Positions 1 to 11,739 of a stretch of 64,000 bases of DNA are shown here, piece after piece. Within the stretch, counting starts at the first letter, position 1. Each line of letters starts with the position of its first letter. This DNA is from Brachypterus glaber. Its lineage: Eukaryota; Arthropoda; Insecta; Coleoptera; Kateretidae. Where the stretch lies: NCBI GenBank assembly GCA_958510825.1, contig OY294046.1, positions 6,832,049-6,896,048 of the forward strand, read 5' to 3'. The translations under genes and the position numbers were made by a program. Under the pieces are notes generated by a model that had not been told where the DNA came from, searched no databases, and saw only the letters and a program-made list of their open reading frames with translations.

Positions 1-1599
1 AAACGTATTTCTATTCTGCTTTTCTTCTTATTTCATTCTTTAGTTCAATTTTATATACGTTTGGACTTTTTACCAGGTTAGCAAATAACTTATTTCACGT
101 ATTTCACTAATTTAGTCCTTAAGAAGTATTTCTGTTGCACTTTTCTTTATCTTATTTAATTATTCTGTCCAATTTCAATATGTATTTCATTACTTTTTCT
201 CAATAAAACTGACAATTTAGTCTAAAAAACTTCAAAAATACGTCAGAATATCCTTCACTGACAAGTTGTCAAACGAAACAATGCCTACTAGAAAAATATT
301 TTTATGAGGAGTGTAGGGCAAAAATATTTTTTTATTTTACTTATAGAAAAAAAACTGTACATACAAAGTGCTTGAAACGTTCCTAATTCCTTTTAAAAAA
401 GTATAAACTAAAACATATAAAAAATTTAGCGAATTTCACCGAGGGCCAAAATTCCCTATAAATTGTGGCATGTCCTTTAAATTATACCTATTACTTTTTT
501 ATTTATTAGCTTTTAAAAATACGGGAAAGCTTTGTATTTATAATAGTTATTTATGGTACTAGTGGGTAAAGTAAATGAGAAAATTAACCTGCGAGGCGTC
601 AGCCAAGCAGGTTAATTTTCGAGAGGGCAAAATCGGTTTACCCATGAGTGCCATACAAGGTTTTATCCAATAAATAGCTTAGAAATTCATATTTTTACTA
701 AAAATTTTAATGACATTTACAAGAAAATCATTTGACAAGTGACAGTTGAGTGGGTAAAATAAATAATTATCCACTCAATAAAGTAAAAGCAACGCGGGGG
801 TTATTATTGAGTTTATCTATTTAAAATAAAGCTGGTAATTGTCTCATTATCTGTATGTATTGGATAAAAGATTTTTTTTTTACTTTTTTTTGCGTTTTAT
901 GGCGTTTTATTATTTCGTTACTAAAAAGTTAACCTCTATTTTAAAATATTGGGCATAGTTATTTTCTTAACTAGTGTACTAAGTGGATAAAATCACTTAA
1001 TACAAGAGTTGAGAATTTAATTTTATCCAAAAGCTTTTATTTTTAAATAAAAATCTATAATTTTGGGAAAAATTATGTCAAAAATATTAAGATTAAGTTT
1101 TCTTAATACTAAAATAATAGGTAGCCATGGCCTAAGTATGCCTATTAAAAATAAACAATTGCTAGATTTACACTTCTTACAAACGTCAAAATGGACGCGG
1201 TGATGACAGAATTTTTAATAAAAACAGTATTTTATTCAAAAACTAAAGAATAATTTGGGGTTTTCTTTAATTTTTATGGTTTATTTAAGGTGCTTCTATT
1301 TATAGAATAGTTATAATACTTAATAGGGTATGTAACTAATTTTGGGTGAGATCAAAAGCTGTACGTAAAAGAGTGGGTGAAAAATTTTTTAGTCACTAGT
1401 GGAAAAAAACTCACTTTTGACATTTAAAATAGTGATCAAAACAAGTTTTTCTGTGAAGGTGTTGGATAAAAGTAATTTTTCAAGATAAAACTTTGCCTAA
1501 ATATATACATGTAACGCCTTACTCATGTCTTTGCTATTCAAGGAAAATCAAGTGACAATTATCAATTGTTTATAAAATTTTCTCCTACTATGAGATAAT
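1..1599. other. AT-rich intergenic DNA with a small palindrome
   Basis: No gene is recognised here. The only clear structure is a short palindrome at 580-619: 12-bp perfect arms (AAAATTAACCTG and its complement) around a GC-richer loop. It is embedded in looser flanking complementarity (gtgggtaaa / tttaccca). Long A and T runs occupy the rest. Confidence 0.5.
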
Positions 1600-1732
1600 A
1601 GTATATTATGCACCTAGTATGCGAACTAAGTCTTTAGTATTCGAGCCTGCAGTTTTTTTGCTGAGACGGAGTCGAGGCAAAAAATCAGTCGAGAACACTT
1701 AAGACAGTTTGCATACGTAGTGTATATACCAT
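1600..1732. repeat. Interrupted palindrome with GC-rich loop
   Basis: The left arm around 1601-1645 (stretch tagtatgcgaactaagtc) pairs with the right arm around 1695-1730 (acttaagacagtttgcatac). The loop carries gagacggagtcgaggc. It resembles in design, not in exact sequence, the palindromes at 9183-9296, 20141-20280 and 35143-35234. It is probably a miniature mobile element or its remnant. Confidence 0.5.
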
Positions 1733-1967
1733 TTTTTCTACTACCTAAAGGTAGTAACTCCAAATATTAGTTACTAATGTAGTTTAAAAACTGTTTCGAC
1801 ATAGCTGTCAGCTTGACAAGTGGGTTGAAAAAAGTTAGTAGTTGTCTGAATTTTTTTCATGATTGGCCGTCATCAATAAACAATGCTTAACAACGGTCAA
1901 TAATAAATGAGTTCACTGATTTATTTGGTTGTCAACATAAACAAGGCTTTACAAACGGTAGATAATA

Positions 1968-2699
1968 CAGCCTGTTCCAGAACTCGCGTACCGAAATTTA
2001 AGAGGTGATTCTACATCCAAAAATATGAAAAAAAGTTTCTATAAAGGTTGGTCCGGAAATGAGCCCTAAGGGAGCTACGGCCCTTCGAAGATGACGTATT
2101 GAATGGGGAACAAAAAAAAGCACCAATAAAATTTTAATGCTGCAGGGTGATTCTTCATTTAAAACTGAGCAAAAAAGTATTATACACCAAAACACCTAAA
2201 TTTAATATTAAAGGAGTAATAGCCTTTTAAAAAGTAACGTTTTTGGTGGCACAAAATGTTACTTCCTCTTAATTGCATTTTTTTTTGATAACGGTTGCTC
2301 CTACAGTGTTACACTATATGATATTTTATATGTATTTTTACTCTAGAAATCTATATTTTTTACAACAAATCCAAAAAACATACACATAGAAAAGTTTGGG
2401 GCAAAAATGTTTTAAGCCTCATATATTTTGTCCGTCTGGGCACGCCTCTGGATAAATTAAAAAAATAAATTAACATAAACTTATTGCCCTTATTAATACT
2501 AGTATACATGCAAAAGCTCGCCGCTCTAGCTTAAACGGTACCCGAGTTATTAATTAAAAACCTTATTTTTATTACAATTTTAAAGGGCCCTAGATCCCTT
2601 AGGGCTTATTTCCGGACCAACCTTTATAGGAACTTTTTTTATATTTTTGGATCTAGAATCACCTCTTAAATTTTGGCATGCCAGTTATGGATCACCCTG
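1968..2699. mobile_element. TA-flanked inverted-repeat MITE, family 1, copy 1
   Basis: A 732-bp element lies between TA dinucleotides at 1966-1967 and 2700-2701. Its ends are CAGCCTGTTCCAGAAC on the left and the complement of CAGGGTGATCCATAAC on the right. Complementarity continues inward for about 100 bp through conserved blocks such as aatttaagaggtgattcta and aaggttggtccggaaat. TA duplication and CAGGGTG-like ends fit a nonautonomous Tc1/mariner-type element (inference). The 65-codon open frame inside recurs in other copies and is not taken as a gene, because no transposase motif is visible. Confidence 0.8.
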
Positions 2700-2829
2700 T
2701 ATGTAAGCTAGCACTTAATTAGGTAGTAGAAAAAAAAAATATTGCTCTAGGGGCAGATAATTAGTTTCTTGGATTATAAATATGATAAATAACGTTACGT
2801 TATTAGCAGCAAGGGATTTAAGAGTGCGA

Positions 2830-3397
2830 GGCTATAATAGTCTTCTCTACCGTGGTTTATATATTAGTTTTTTCAATAGTAGCAATATTTAACTATTTTT
2901 ATTCAAATAATAAAATAAATTATTAACAGAAATTATATTTGTTGAAATTTTCATAACAATGAAGTAGCCTTGATCAATGACATTTGCTCAAATAAATACT
3001 TTAAACTGACGTTTAAAAATTTAGTTTTTTTTTTGTTTTTTTTTCATATTTAGCTAATTATTGATAGTATTAATTGGTAATAATTATAATTAATTATGTT
3101 TAATAAATATAAAGATATTTAAAGCTATTTTCTTGGGTTTAATTAGTAAAAATTGCACAAAGAACTGAAAAATCCAAATTGACAGAAATCAATTGTTTAT
3201 AAAATTTACTCCTACTAGGAAAGAAAAAATTATTATTGCTACAGGTGAAAAAAATTGATTTCACGGTCAGAAAACATTTATTTAGGTATTTATTATTGTT
3301 TTGAACACATACTTAGTCATGGAAAAAGTCCCAAATAAGTATATGCTTGGACTTTTGATAAATAATGGTATGTTCTAAAGCTAGTAGTGAAAAAAAT
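2830..3397. repeat. Dispersed repeat R1, copy 1
   Basis: This matches 12337-12800 in the same orientation. It runs from cttctctaccgtggtttata through aaatactttaaactgacgtt to agctagtagtgaaaaaa. A short inverted piece of the same family is at about 13190-13260. Part of its sequence (atcaattgtttataaaat plus tcctacta) also recurs near 1560. No coding capacity is seen, so it is a probable nonautonomous element. Confidence 0.6.
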
Positions 3398-3976
3398 ATA
3401 TTATTTTACTCAACAGAAGATCTTTTTTTAAATATAAATTATTATTTTATTAAGCCAGGCTTTCCTTACTCTATCAAAGCGGAAAAAGGAAGGTACATAT
3501 ATTAGTATCCTTAAATAAATGTGCTAACTAAATTAAATATTATAATTTTTTTGCCTTATATTGAAGTACCTGTATATTTTACATGGAGACTACAACAGTA
3601 GACTACAACAGGAACCTGAACAAATTTAAGCATAATGTTATACGTAGAATAAAATCATACAATGTCCGCTCATGTGAATTTTACACCAGAACCAAAAACA
3701 AATTAAAACCCACTTGGTGGGCAAATTTGTATTGTTTTGTATAATTTGATATTCTTTGACGTAATATTTCTTAATTTTAATAAGATTTTGATTAAGTACG
3801 TAATAGTTTTTTAATTATGGTTAATAAATAAATGGAAATTACACCTATTGAAACTTACTAGATTGGACATAGTACTGTTTGAAATTGACATCTATCAAGA
3901 AGAGTCCTATTTATGTGGAGAATTAAAAAACAAATAACCCAACAGCATTGGAAACTTTATTGAGAAGAAATAATTT

Positions 3977-4108
3977 TTAAACGAGCTTGTCCGAAAACTC
4001 TTCCGTCAATTTACAAAGTACATCATTTTCATTTATGCTTGGATCCTCAACGGCTTCTTCGGACTCTATGATTCCGCGATAGAAGATAAAATCTTCGTCG
4101 GTTCGCCA
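3977..4108 (-). CDS. Probable terminal exon of an unidentified gene or gene fragment
   Basis: Read on the minus strand, a strong acceptor (tttgtttttcatcatcag) precedes an open exon of exactly 44 codons including the stop. It starts W-R-T-D-E-D-F-I-F-Y-R and ends E-E-F-S-D-K-L-V-stop. An AATAAA (complement of 3956-3961) follows the stop by 15 nt. The peptide is acidic and well mixed in composition, unlike the low-complexity frames around it. I do not recognise the family, and no upstream exon was found. Near-identical direct repeats (GGACATNGTACTGTTTGAAA) lie on both sides at 3865-3884 and 4184-4203, so the exon may have been carried in by a mobile element or belong to a decayed gene. Coding status is inferred from frame, acceptor and poly(A) signal only. 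Confidence 0.4.
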   Translation of the reverse strand, partial: WRTDEDFIFYRGIIESEEAVEDPSINENDVLCKLTEEFSDKLV

Positions 4109-4203
4109 CTGATGATGAAAAACAAATAAGGCAATAACATTCACTTTTTTTCGGTTTTAACAGTATTCTGTTAACTGATGACTGGACATTGTACTGTTTG
4201 AAA

Positions 4204-4905
4204 CTTCATCGCATATTTTAATCCTATCTTATAGCCTTACATTGCTAGTTTAGATCCGACGTTTATAACGTTGGATAGAGCGGAAAAAACTGATTTGAAT
4301 GCCATCTCTAACTGAATTCGAGAAAAATGTGGACATTGTACCATTTGATTCTATACCCCTCATGTATATACAAGTATATACATGAATTTACGTATATGTA
4401 TAATATGTATATAGCATTGTATATGAAAAATACCAATGCTAACGAAAAATGCATAGCCGTATATTTAATTTAATCTAAAAAATAAAAATCGAACAAAAAG
4501 AATTATTTTTTAGAATATTTGTTTCAAAATGTTAACATGTTATATTATTATACGACTAGCCGTTAAGCTTGTTTTTCAACAGGAAAGCTCATATTTAAGC
4601 CCGTGCAGTTTTCAATGGTGGCGCCTTCGCCAATACTGTAAATGATTATTTATTTTTTTGTACCACAGGCCCTTATTAAAAAAATTAGGTGTTTCAGTAT
4701 TTTCCTATCAACAGAATTGCAGTTGTTTGGGAAGTATGCGAAAAACCTCTAGAAGGCCTGACAGACAAACATACACCTCATTGATTTTATTAAATAGATG
4801 GTTTTCAAATTTCCAGAATCTTTCAAAATTAGCGGTAATTTCAGCGTTGCTTACGTTACATCTTACGCCTATTTTAACTTTTAAGTATATAAATTTGTCA
4901 ATTTA
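4204..4905. other. AT-rich intergenic DNA, no gene recognised
   Basis: There is a run of TATATAC-type microsatellite at about 4365-4430 and a third partial copy of the ggacattgta motif at 4331. The 96-codon open frame at 4658-4948 runs into the neighbouring transposon copy and has no recognisable domain. I see nothing else. Confidence 0.4.
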
Positions 4906-4907
4906 TA

Positions 4908-5638
4908 CAGCCTGTTCCAGAACTCGCGTACCGAAATTTAAGAGGTGATTCTACATCCAAAAATATGAAAAAAAGTTTCTATAAAGGTTGGTCCGGAAAT
5001 GAGCCCTAAGGGAGCTACGGCCCTTCGAAGATGACGTATTGAATGGGGAACAAAAAAAAGCACCAATAAAATTTTAATGCTGCAGGGTAATTCTTCATTT
5101 AAAACTGAGCAAAAAAGTATTATACACCAAAACACCTAAATTTAATATTAAAGGAGTAATAGCCTTTTAAAAAGTAACGTTTTTGGTGGCACAAAATGTT
5201 ACTTCCTCTTAATTGCATTTTTTTTTATAACGGTTGCTCCCACAGTGTTACACTATATGATATTTTATATGTATTTTTACTCTAGAAATCTATATTTTTT
5301 ACAACAAACCCAAAAAACATACACATAGAAAAGTTTGGGGCAAAAAAGTTTTAAGCCTCATATATTTTGTCCGTCTGGGCACGCCTCTGGATAAATTAAA
5401 AAAATAAATTAACATAAACTTATTGCCCTTATTAATACTAGTATACATGCAAAAGCTCGCCGCTCTAGCTTAAACGGTACCCGAGTTATTAATTAAAAAC
5501 CTTATTTTTATTACAATTTTAAAAGGCCCTAGATCCCTTAGGGCTCATTTCCGGACCAACCTTTATAGGAACTTTTTTTATATTTTTGGATCTAGAATCA
5601 CCTCTTAAATTTTGGCATGCCAGTTATAGATCACCCTG
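4908..5638. mobile_element. TA-flanked inverted-repeat MITE, family 1, copy 2
   Basis: A 731-bp direct copy of the element at 1968-2699, in the same orientation and differing at only a handful of positions. TA dinucleotides flank it at 4906-4907 and 5639-5640. High identity to copy 1 means recent activity or a local duplication. The flanking sequences of the two copies differ, which favours independent insertion. Confidence 0.8.
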
Positions 5639-5640
5639 TA

Positions 5641-6178
5641 TACTGAAAATTATATATTAAAATTATTACTTTATAATTGGTTATGAGAAACCTTGTAGCT
5701 CTTGAAATTCTCAATAAGTTTTATACATTATGCATTTTCATAAGTATTTTGTTACGGTTACAATGGGCGCTGAAAGTCGAGTTGCGCCCTCTGTAACCCT
5801 ATCAAAGTACCTATGAAAATTTATAATTTATATAATTTATGAAACTTATAGAGAACTTCAAGAGGCTGAAAAATGAAAAAAAACAATTTCACTTCCAACA
5901 TGGATATTTTTAAAATTAAACTTGATTGTTATTAATATATTAAAAATTGATCCAAACAAAAATTGTTGAAAATTTCCTTCTTAACAAAATTGGTTATATG
6001 CATTTTTATCGTAAGATGCATATTAAGCAACTCACCCCTAAAATTCAAGATAGCGAACATTCCTTAAGCAAATCACCCGGTGAAAAACTACCATCCACTA
6101 CTACCCTTTAAAATATCAGACCATGTTCATTTATTGCAATTTACATTTTTTATTTGAATGGACTATAAACATAATTAG
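5641..6178. other. AT-rich spacer
   Basis: No gene. A loose inverted repeat spans about 5690-5860: gagaaccttgtagctcttg with gttacaatgg...cctctgtaac and aacttcaagaggct. Otherwise there is nothing I can name. Confidence 0.35.
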
Positions 6179-7244
6179 CAGTACCCGGCGTATTTCCAGT
6201 TATAGCCCAGTCTTCAAGTTAATAAAAGAGGCTTTATCTGGAAATAATTCAAGGAGTTTAGATTTTTGGTTTATTGGGTAGGGTTAAAGGCCGCAAAATA
6301 AATAATTTTGCGACATTGAACTCGATTTGGAACTGTCATTTTTGTAACTTATTTTTCACAAAAAAATAGACTTTTTAAAATATCTCAATATAGGTGCATC
6401 CTAGGAAAAAAAACTTTTGATATGAAAATAAAGAGGACCAAATCTCCAATATTTTTTGTATCATGTATTTTTTTGTACGATTTATAGCTAATTCACGGCA
6501 CCGCCTTAAACGTTACACTGTAGGGTTTTAGATTTTTCTTTATGACTTAGTTAGGAAGGTTTTTTTATGCTTAATACAATGGTGATTCAATCGAAAATCG
6601 GTTTACTCGAGATAATGGGGCAAAAATGTGTGAATTATTTAAAAAAAAATAATTTTACGTAAATTAAAAAGAAAGTGCCAGATAGTTTTTTTTTTTAATT
6701 TTCACCCAAAATGTTCTAAGGGGCATGCCTAACTGACCATAAAGAACGATTTTGGTTTTTAGAAAAAAACATTAAAAATCTTAAAACGTATAGTGTAACG
6801 TTTAAGAGATATTTTAAAATCCGTTTTTTGTGAAAAACACGTTAAAAAAATAACAGTTCCAAATCGAGTTCAACGTCGTAAAATTGTTTTTCTATTTGCG
6901 GCCATTAACCCTACCTAATAAACCCAAAATCAAAACTTCCTGAATTATTACAAGTATGATTTGATCCTAATCTACAGAGTAAGGAATTGTAAGAAAACAC
7001 CTCGAAAAACACCAAAGAGCTTGACGATTTCTCAAAATTTACTTTGGAGACTGTTCAAATTCCATTTAGTCCTTTTATTGTTATCAAAATTAGTGGAGAG
7101 CCCCTACCACAAGTATAGAGATTATTTGGGGCTTCCCACGACTCTGTAATAACTTCTAATAAATAAACTAATAACTAATTTCCAGGTAAAGCCTCTTTTA
7201 TTGACCTGAAGACTGGACTACAACTGGAAATACGCCGGCTACTG
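6179..7244. mobile_element. Long-palindrome transposon upstream of gene A
   Basis: The left end CGGCGTATTTCCAGTTATAG and the complement of the right end (CGGCGTATTTCCAGTTGTAG) open arms of roughly 450-500 bp. The arms share aataaaagaggcttta and gaactcgatttggaactgt blocks, and the centre is near 6650-6720. TA occurs at 6182-6183 and 7240-7241, consistent with a TA target duplication. No transposase is encoded. The 62-codon frame at 6961-7149 lies in the arm and is not credible as a gene. The element ends about 180 bp before the TATA box of gene A. Confidence 0.7.
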
Positions 7245-7419
7245 ATAACTAGGTAATTTATTATAAATAAATATTATATATTTTTAGACAATTAATTAAT
7301 CAAATTTGTAAATTACCTTACAGATAATAGACTTAATAATTTAAATATTTAAAATAAAAAATGAAGGTTAAGTTTTTGGAGGTGTGTACCAGTAGAAGGA
7401 GAATACAAACTAAAGATGG

Positions 7420-7425
7420 TATAAA
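7420..7425 (+). promoter_or_regulatory. TATA box of gene A
   Basis: TATAAA lies 70 nt upstream of the ATG at 7490. Transcription is predicted to start near 7450-7465. The spacing resembles that of genes C, D and E. Confidence 0.6.
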
Positions 7426-7489
7426 TTGATTTGTGAATTTTAATTTAAATATAGTTGATTTTTACAGTCAAACAATCAAATAATCTAAA

Positions 7490-7501
7490 ATGTTCAAATT
7501 C
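7490..7501 (+). CDS. Gene A exon 1 (cuticular protein, residues 1-4)
   Basis: ATG TTC AAA TTC (M-F-K-F) is followed at once by the donor gtaagt at 7502. The intron is phase 0 and runs to 8691 (1190 nt). The same 12-nt coding exon, with the same donor, occurs in gene C. The exon-2 acceptor (tttatttgtag) and the open frame continuing the signal peptide support the join. Confidence 0.8.
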
Positions 7502-7777
7502 GTAAGTAATTTTAATTGTACACTAAGAAAACTGGTTTCCTAATAATCAGTAAAAAAATACTGCTAACAAAACCACACTTTTTCTTTTTCTATAGAAAAC
7601 CTGTTTTATTTTAATTTTTTTTATATTTTTTGTTAGAAAATAAAAAAAAAATATTTTAAATTCTTTTGTAAAATATTTTTTAAGTTTTTTTCATTGCAAA
7701 TAAGTTTCTTATTTTAAAAAACGAAAAATAAAAAAAAAGAGTTTTAACCCCTTTAACCCCCTTTACACTTTACCTTA

Positions 7778-8541
7778 AACTCTCTAACTCCATTTATACA
7801 TGAGATATCGACTTGCGGTTTTTTGCATATTGTTTCTTATCGTATTCCAAAGAGTTAATTAGATTTTGGGGGTAAACGATTGGGGGTAAGGGGGTAAAAA
7901 TAGGGTAAAACTCCTATTTTTAGCGTTTTTTGTTTATAATGAAGGCAATTATTATTGTATTTGGTTAATTTAGCACTTATATAAAAGATAATTTTAAATT
8001 GGTCAAAAAATGTTATAAACAACGTTTTCCTAAAACGCATTGTTTTCGAGATATTGGCGTTTAAAGCAGTAAAAGGTTTTTTTAGCATATCTTACATATT
8101 TTTAACCCGATTTCAAAAAATTATATTTTAAATAAAAGCTCTTTTTAAGCCCTATAAAAAATGTTATATACAGTTTTTTGCTAGAACATAATGTTTTAAA
8201 GATACAGAATTTAAAATCAAACAAAACACCTAGTTTGAAATTTGCAAACTAGATGGCTCTAGTGTACAAATTTTAAGCTTCCATTTTTGTTTTTAAAATC
8301 AATCAAAAATTGTAATTAATAAGTTCAAATTGCATCCAAGTAAAAACATATTTTTATTATTAATTTTAATTATATATTAAGTGTACGTAAGAAAAGCTAA
8401 AGTTTATTATAAATATTATACAAGTTAGTTTATGCAGTGAGGAGTAGTAGTAAAATTGTAATTATGTTATGCTACCCTGTTCTAATAGCATGTTATTAGT
8501 TTTCCCAATAGTGCCGATGTTTTGACAGGGTGCTTGCATCT
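7778..8541. repeat. Dispersed repeat R2 in the intron of gene A
   Basis: This is homologous to 52615-53310 (same orientation) and 58607-59397 (opposite). Shared blocks include gagatatcgacttgcggttt, gaaatttgcaaactagatgg and ttttgacagggtgcttgca. This copy lacks the outer cggcacttagtgctac end and is interrupted at about 8277-8510 by unrelated sequence. No coding potential. The 77-codon minus frame here is shared by the other copies and contains no known motif. Confidence 0.65.
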
Positions 8542-8691
8542 ATTTACTTTTATATTTTTCACGGAAATCATTTTTTTTTTATAATTTTAAAAAGTCCGAG
8601 ATACCTGTATTGTTTAACGATAAGAGCTATACATTTAAGTAACCAATTAATTTTTCTCTGTTTATAACAATATTTTTTTCTTTATTTGTAG

Positions 8692-9093
8692 GTAGTTGTC
8701 TTTGTCGCCACTTTGGCTTACGCTTCTGCTGGACTTGTAGCTGTTGGAGTAGGACAAAAATCTACCATTACCAGCCATAGCAACGTTGTCGCACATCCAT
8801 CACCAGTTGTTGCTGTCCACTCTGCTCCAGTCGTACACCATGCTCCAGTAGTCCACCACTCCGCTCCAGTTGTAGCTGTGCACTCTGCTCCGGTTGTACA
8901 CCACGCTACTCCAGTTGTTGCTGTTCATTCTGCTCCAGTAGTCAAAACTGTACATGCTCCAGTTGTACATTCTGTACATGCAGCTCCAGTTGTTGCCGTA
9001 CACTCTGCTCCATTAGTACCAATAGTTAAAACTGTCCATACCCCAGTAGTACATTCTGTACACCACGCTGCTCCAGTTGTACATGTCCATTAA
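8692..9093 (+). CDS. Gene A exon 2: low-complexity VVHSAPVV-repeat cuticular protein
   Basis: Joined to M-F-K-F from 7490-7501 this gives 137 residues. Residues 1 to about 17 (hydrophobic [10 protein letters not shown] followed by A-S-A-G) form a signal peptide. After a short non-repeat stretch ([14 protein letters not shown]) the rest is built of V-V-x-V-H-S-A-P-V-V and V-V-H-H-A-P units, ending A-A-P-V-V-H-V-H. There is no chitin-binding Rebers-Riddiford motif. The protein fits the proline/valine-rich low-complexity cuticular proteins of beetles, secreted into the cuticle, where histidines could take part in sclerotisation cross-links (family knowledge and inference). AATAAA is at 9128-9133. 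Its closest relative in the window is gene C, of equal length. The start upstream of 8692 is preferred over any internal codon because exon 1 completes the signal peptide. Confidence 0.88.
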   Translation, partial: VVVFVATLAYASAGLVAVGVGQKSTITSHSNVVAHPSPVVAVHSAPVVHHAPVVHHSAPVVAVHSAPVVHHATPVVAVHSAPVVKTVHAPVVHSVHAAPVVAVHSAPLVPIVKTVHTPVVHSVHHAAPVVHVH

Positions 9094-9133
9094 ATTAATT
9101 GTCTGTGATTTTATTATTTAATATTTAAATAAA

Positions 9134-11220
9134 TATATATTTTTTATTTTGTCGTGTTATTAAAAATAGTTATTTATATTACAAGGGCGAAAAGTTAAGT
9201 TTTTCGATTGAGTAGGTTTTTAGAAGCCGAGGGCCGGCCTATGGGGCTGGCCCGAGGGTAATACACTTACGAAATCAAAATTTAACTTTTTGCCCGTGTA
9301 TTATACAATATTTTTTATTCGATTGTCACTAATTATAATAAATTATTAAAATATACTTAATTTTAAATTGCAAAAAGTATTTCTTTTTACTGTCTTATTA
9401 CTTATCTAGTTATCCATGACAAATTGATATCTAATCAAATCGCTAAAAAAACAATTAAATCGTTTTTTTTTGCGTGCGGTTTCATTTTCAAATTAAAAAA
9501 TCTATAGCTTGGTGATTAATTTCTGTTAAAATGTGTCTGTTATGAAAATAGTAATACTTCTGAAGCGTTCTATGAATATTATAAATATTGATATTGATTT
9601 TACAATTGAAATTTTAGGTTTTTAATTTATTTTAGTGGATGAATACATATTAATCAGTTAACATATATTTTGAGGTTATGTTATAGAAGAACTTTTTATT
9701 TTGTATGAAATGATCATAATAACTGTATCTGGTCAAAAAGAACAGTTAGTTTAAGACCAAAAGTGACCTAAAGGTCATATTTCTTTATAAATATTAGAAT
9801 AAAGGTAAAGCATCTTCTTTTAAAAAGCTTAAAAATAGCAAGCTTTAGTTAGCGGGCGAAAAAAAACTTTTTGGCCCTAGGGCTTCAACCTTTCGCTTGT
9901 AAAACATGAACAAAAAGTGTCTCTTTTAGAATCAATCGAATAAAAAATATTTTATAAAAATAGTTTATCTTTAATAATTATTATCATAATAGCTGCAGGT
10001 TGCATAACTTTTGAACGGTTGCACATATTTAAAATTTAGTACAGATATTTACAGTCTTGATTTCTGCATGTTTTATTTATTTTAACGGTTTTATTATTAT
10101 TAAGAATTGTTTTTAAAATATTGTTGAAAATTAATTATATATTACGTACTACAACAAGTATAAACCTTTTATTGAATATAATTAATTTAAATTTAAATTG
10201 TAGGTCTGAGGTTGCATAAAAAAATATAACACGGTGCACTGAAACAAAGTTTTTTCGACATACTGACAACCAATATTTTTTTTCATTAGATTCTAGATTT
10301 TATAATCTTTAACTCAATAATAATATTATAATAATAGATATTTTTCACCACCAGCCTAAAAGCATATCTTTATTAGTGTTCTTTTCATTGGTAGAAATAT
10401 TATTTCCCTACCTATGACGTCAGAGGTTCTAAAAATAATGAAATTGCACCATGGTGAATAATGAATTTTTATTCAACTGTTTTGGCATCTGACGTTTCAC
10501 ATAAATTAAATAACATTGCTATTTACAAGTGTCTTTAGGAACTTAATAAATTTATTGCATGATAAATTAAATAATATTAATTATATTAGTACCTACAAAA
10601 CATGTTTTACAAAAAACACTTCGAAAAGTGAAAATCATTGGCCAATCATATTCAACCATAGATTATACAACCCATAGATTACCGTAAAGATCATAGATTA
10701 CTAGAGGTACCCCCATATATTAGATATTCAACTCGTAAAATGACAATGTTTTAAAGGTTGCATATGCCTTGCTCCAAGCCTTGCTCAATTTGCGCAGCAC
10801 AAATAATCTGGTCTTTTGTTGATATAACCTTAAAATAAAATTGTTTATTTTTTAAAATGACATATTTATTAACAAAATTTAACAAAAGTAATTAGTAATT
10901 TCGTAAACTACTTATAAAAATTCTAGTTAATTGTACAATTTCGGCAAGTCATATTTATATCAGCAGGTGATGTTATTGGTATATTTATTTCTCTTTTTTA
11001 CTGTTAAATTATTGTGTTAAAGTTTCTGGGTGTTCTGTATGAGGTGAATTTGTATCAAAGATGTGGGGTACTGTGGGGTTTTCCGTTTCATTAAAATCAG
11101 TAGGCAGGAGTTGTATTGAAGAGGGAAGTACTTGAAGAAAAATTAACTAAATAAAGTAGATTTGTCATTAAATTTTAGTAAAATAAATAAAAAAATAGCT
11201 AATTAATTGTACTGGTAGTA
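9134..11220. other. Intergenic AT-rich DNA with one palindrome
   Basis: An interrupted palindrome lies at about 9183-9296. Its arms are agggcgaaaagttaa and ttaactttttgccc, and the loop contains the inner palindrome gggccggcc...ggctggccc. A related half-element (gggcgaaaaaaaactttttggccc) is at about 9853-9880. No gene, RNA or intact transposon is recognised in the remainder. Confidence 0.5.
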
Positions 11221-11233
11221 AAAAAAATACTAT

Positions 11234-11505
11234 ATTTTCCACGTGAGTGAAGGTTTAACATTTTAGACCGCGTCTTGCGGGCTTCGCGCTAGCGCGCTCA
11301 TCCCGCAATTTGACGCAGGTCAAAAATGTTAAACTTCTCTCACTGCGTCTTGCGGGCTTCGCGCTAGCGCGCTCATCCCGCAATTTGACGCAGGTCAAAA
11401 ATGTTAAACTTCTCTCACTGCGTCTTGCGGGCTTCGCGCTAGCGCGCTCATCCCGAAATTTGACGCAGGTCAAAAATATTAAACTTCTCTCACTTGGTAA
11501 ATAAT
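11234..11505. repeat. Three 75-bp tandem units with a 12-bp GC palindrome, inside a small inverted-repeat element
   Basis: Units begin at 11270, 11345 and 11420, each about 75 bp. Each contains gcgtcttgcgggcttcg, the perfect palindrome CGCGCTAGCGCG, and caatttgacgcaggtc (aaatttgacg in the last). The array is bounded by inverted ends (cacgtgagtgaaggtttaac on the left, complement of ttaaacttctctcacttgg on the right), and each unit repeats the right-hand end. The open frames on both strands arise because 75 is a multiple of three, so they are not evidence of genes. Confidence 0.7.
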
Positions 11506-11739
11506 ATACTATTATAATATTTAACTCAATAATAATTATTAACACTAAACTAAGAATTTGACCAATAAAATGTCAGATTTATTTGTCACATTCCATTTAA
11601 TTGGTTAAATTTTAAGTTAGTTTAGTGTTAATTGCTAACATGTTTAGAAATGATTTGATTCTTTAAAAGCGATTTAATACAAAAGTTCATATAATTTTTT
11701 TTCTCGTTTTTTTTTTGACACAAAATCAGCTTCAAACTT

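Noticed and set aside
1998..2195. 65-codon frame MFWCIILFCSV... found in family 1 copies (also 4938, 15321, 50685)
   Set aside because: It lies across the transposon arm, recurs only as DNA identity of the copies, has no transposase or other motif, and no promoter or splice context.
7855..8088. 77-codon minus frame shared with 58841-59086
   Set aside because: Conserved only because both lie in dispersed repeat R2; no motif and no start context.
8800..9003. Minus-strand tyrosine/tryptophan-rich frame over gene A (and equivalents at 16121 and 55419)
   Set aside because: Antisense shadow of the GTA-GTC/GCT-CCA repeat of the cuticular exons.
11255..11545. Repeat protein with three ERSLTFLTCVK units
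   Set aside because: Produced by the 75-bp tandem units, with equally open frames on the opposite strand.
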